Shown one piece after another: positions 14,926 to 14,944 of a stretch of DNA of 14,944 nucleotides; position 1 is the first letter of the stretch; the number at the start of each line of letters is the position of its first letter. The stretch is taken from the NCBI GenBank assembly GCA_964537035.1, contig CAZIAK010000079.1, positions 1 to 14,944 of the forward strand, read 5' to 3'. The notes beneath the pieces are model-generated. The model saw only the letters and a program-made list of their open reading frames with translations, was not told where the DNA came from and made no database searches. The translations under genes were made by a program, and so were the position numbers. The stretch is from CAZIAK01 sp964537035 (GTDB lineage: Bacteria; Planctomycetota; B15-G4).

Positions 14926-14944
14926 GCTCGGTGCTCGGTGCTCG
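14926..14944. repeat. Short 7-bp tandem repeat at the window edge
   Basis: GCTCGGT occurs at 14926-14932 and 14933-14939 and starts again (GCTCG) at 14940, where the window ends. At least 2.7 copies are present and the array may continue. No gene can be assigned to 14859-14944. Confidence 0.4.

Overview
This is a high-GC window with strong third-position G/C bias, so most long antisense ORFs are shadows. It looks like the chromosome of a Gram-negative bacterium. A lipoprotein signal peptide, a NarK-type transporter, a periplasmic Cache-type histidine kinase with a sigma-54 activator, and a glycan-decorating cluster would fit a myxobacterium-like (Myxococcota/'deltaproteobacterial') or similar environmental genome. 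No taxonomic marker gene is present, so this is only an impression. I see no rRNA, tRNA, CRISPR array, transposase or phage gene.

Layout. (1) 91-5070, + strand: a three-gene surface-glycan block. It holds a SAM methyltransferase with an N-terminal extension, a two-headed glycosyltransferase (coiled coil + GT4-like + GT2) that overlaps it by 26 bp, and a PAPS-type sulfotransferase. (2) 5074-6918, - strand: an alkaline-phosphatase/sulfatase-superfamily lipoprotein lying tail-to-tail with the sulfotransferase, with 3 bp between the stop codons. Its nucleophile position is Thr rather than the Cys of true sulfatases. (3) 7211-9025, + strand: a NarK-family nitrate/nitrite transporter carrying an extra C-terminal four-helix DoxX-like domain. 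(4) 8880-10664, - strand: a multi-TM MASE-like sensor whose histidine-kinase half looks degenerate. Its last ~49 codons lie antisense to the end of the transporter gene. (5) 10948-14711, + strand: a two-component operon (Cache-HAMP-PAS histidine kinase and NtrC-type response regulator, 4-bp ATGA overlap). (6) 14712-14944: non-coding, with a striking 28-bp inverted repeat.

How the parts may work together (inference). Region 1 builds and decorates (methylates, sulfates) a cell-surface polysaccharide, and the lipoprotein hydrolase could act on that or another anionic polymer outside the cell. Regions 3-5 look like a transport and sensing neighbourhood: a nitrate/nitrite carrier with a redox-associated membrane domain, a membrane sensor with a probable pseudokinase module, and a complete phosphorelay acting through sigma-54. 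The most unusual items are the NarK-DoxX fusion, the degenerate sensor with its antisense overlap, the cysteine cluster in the kinase PAS domain, and the terminal inverted repeat. No stretch longer than 300 bases lacks a gene; the longest gaps are 6919-7210 and 10665-10947.
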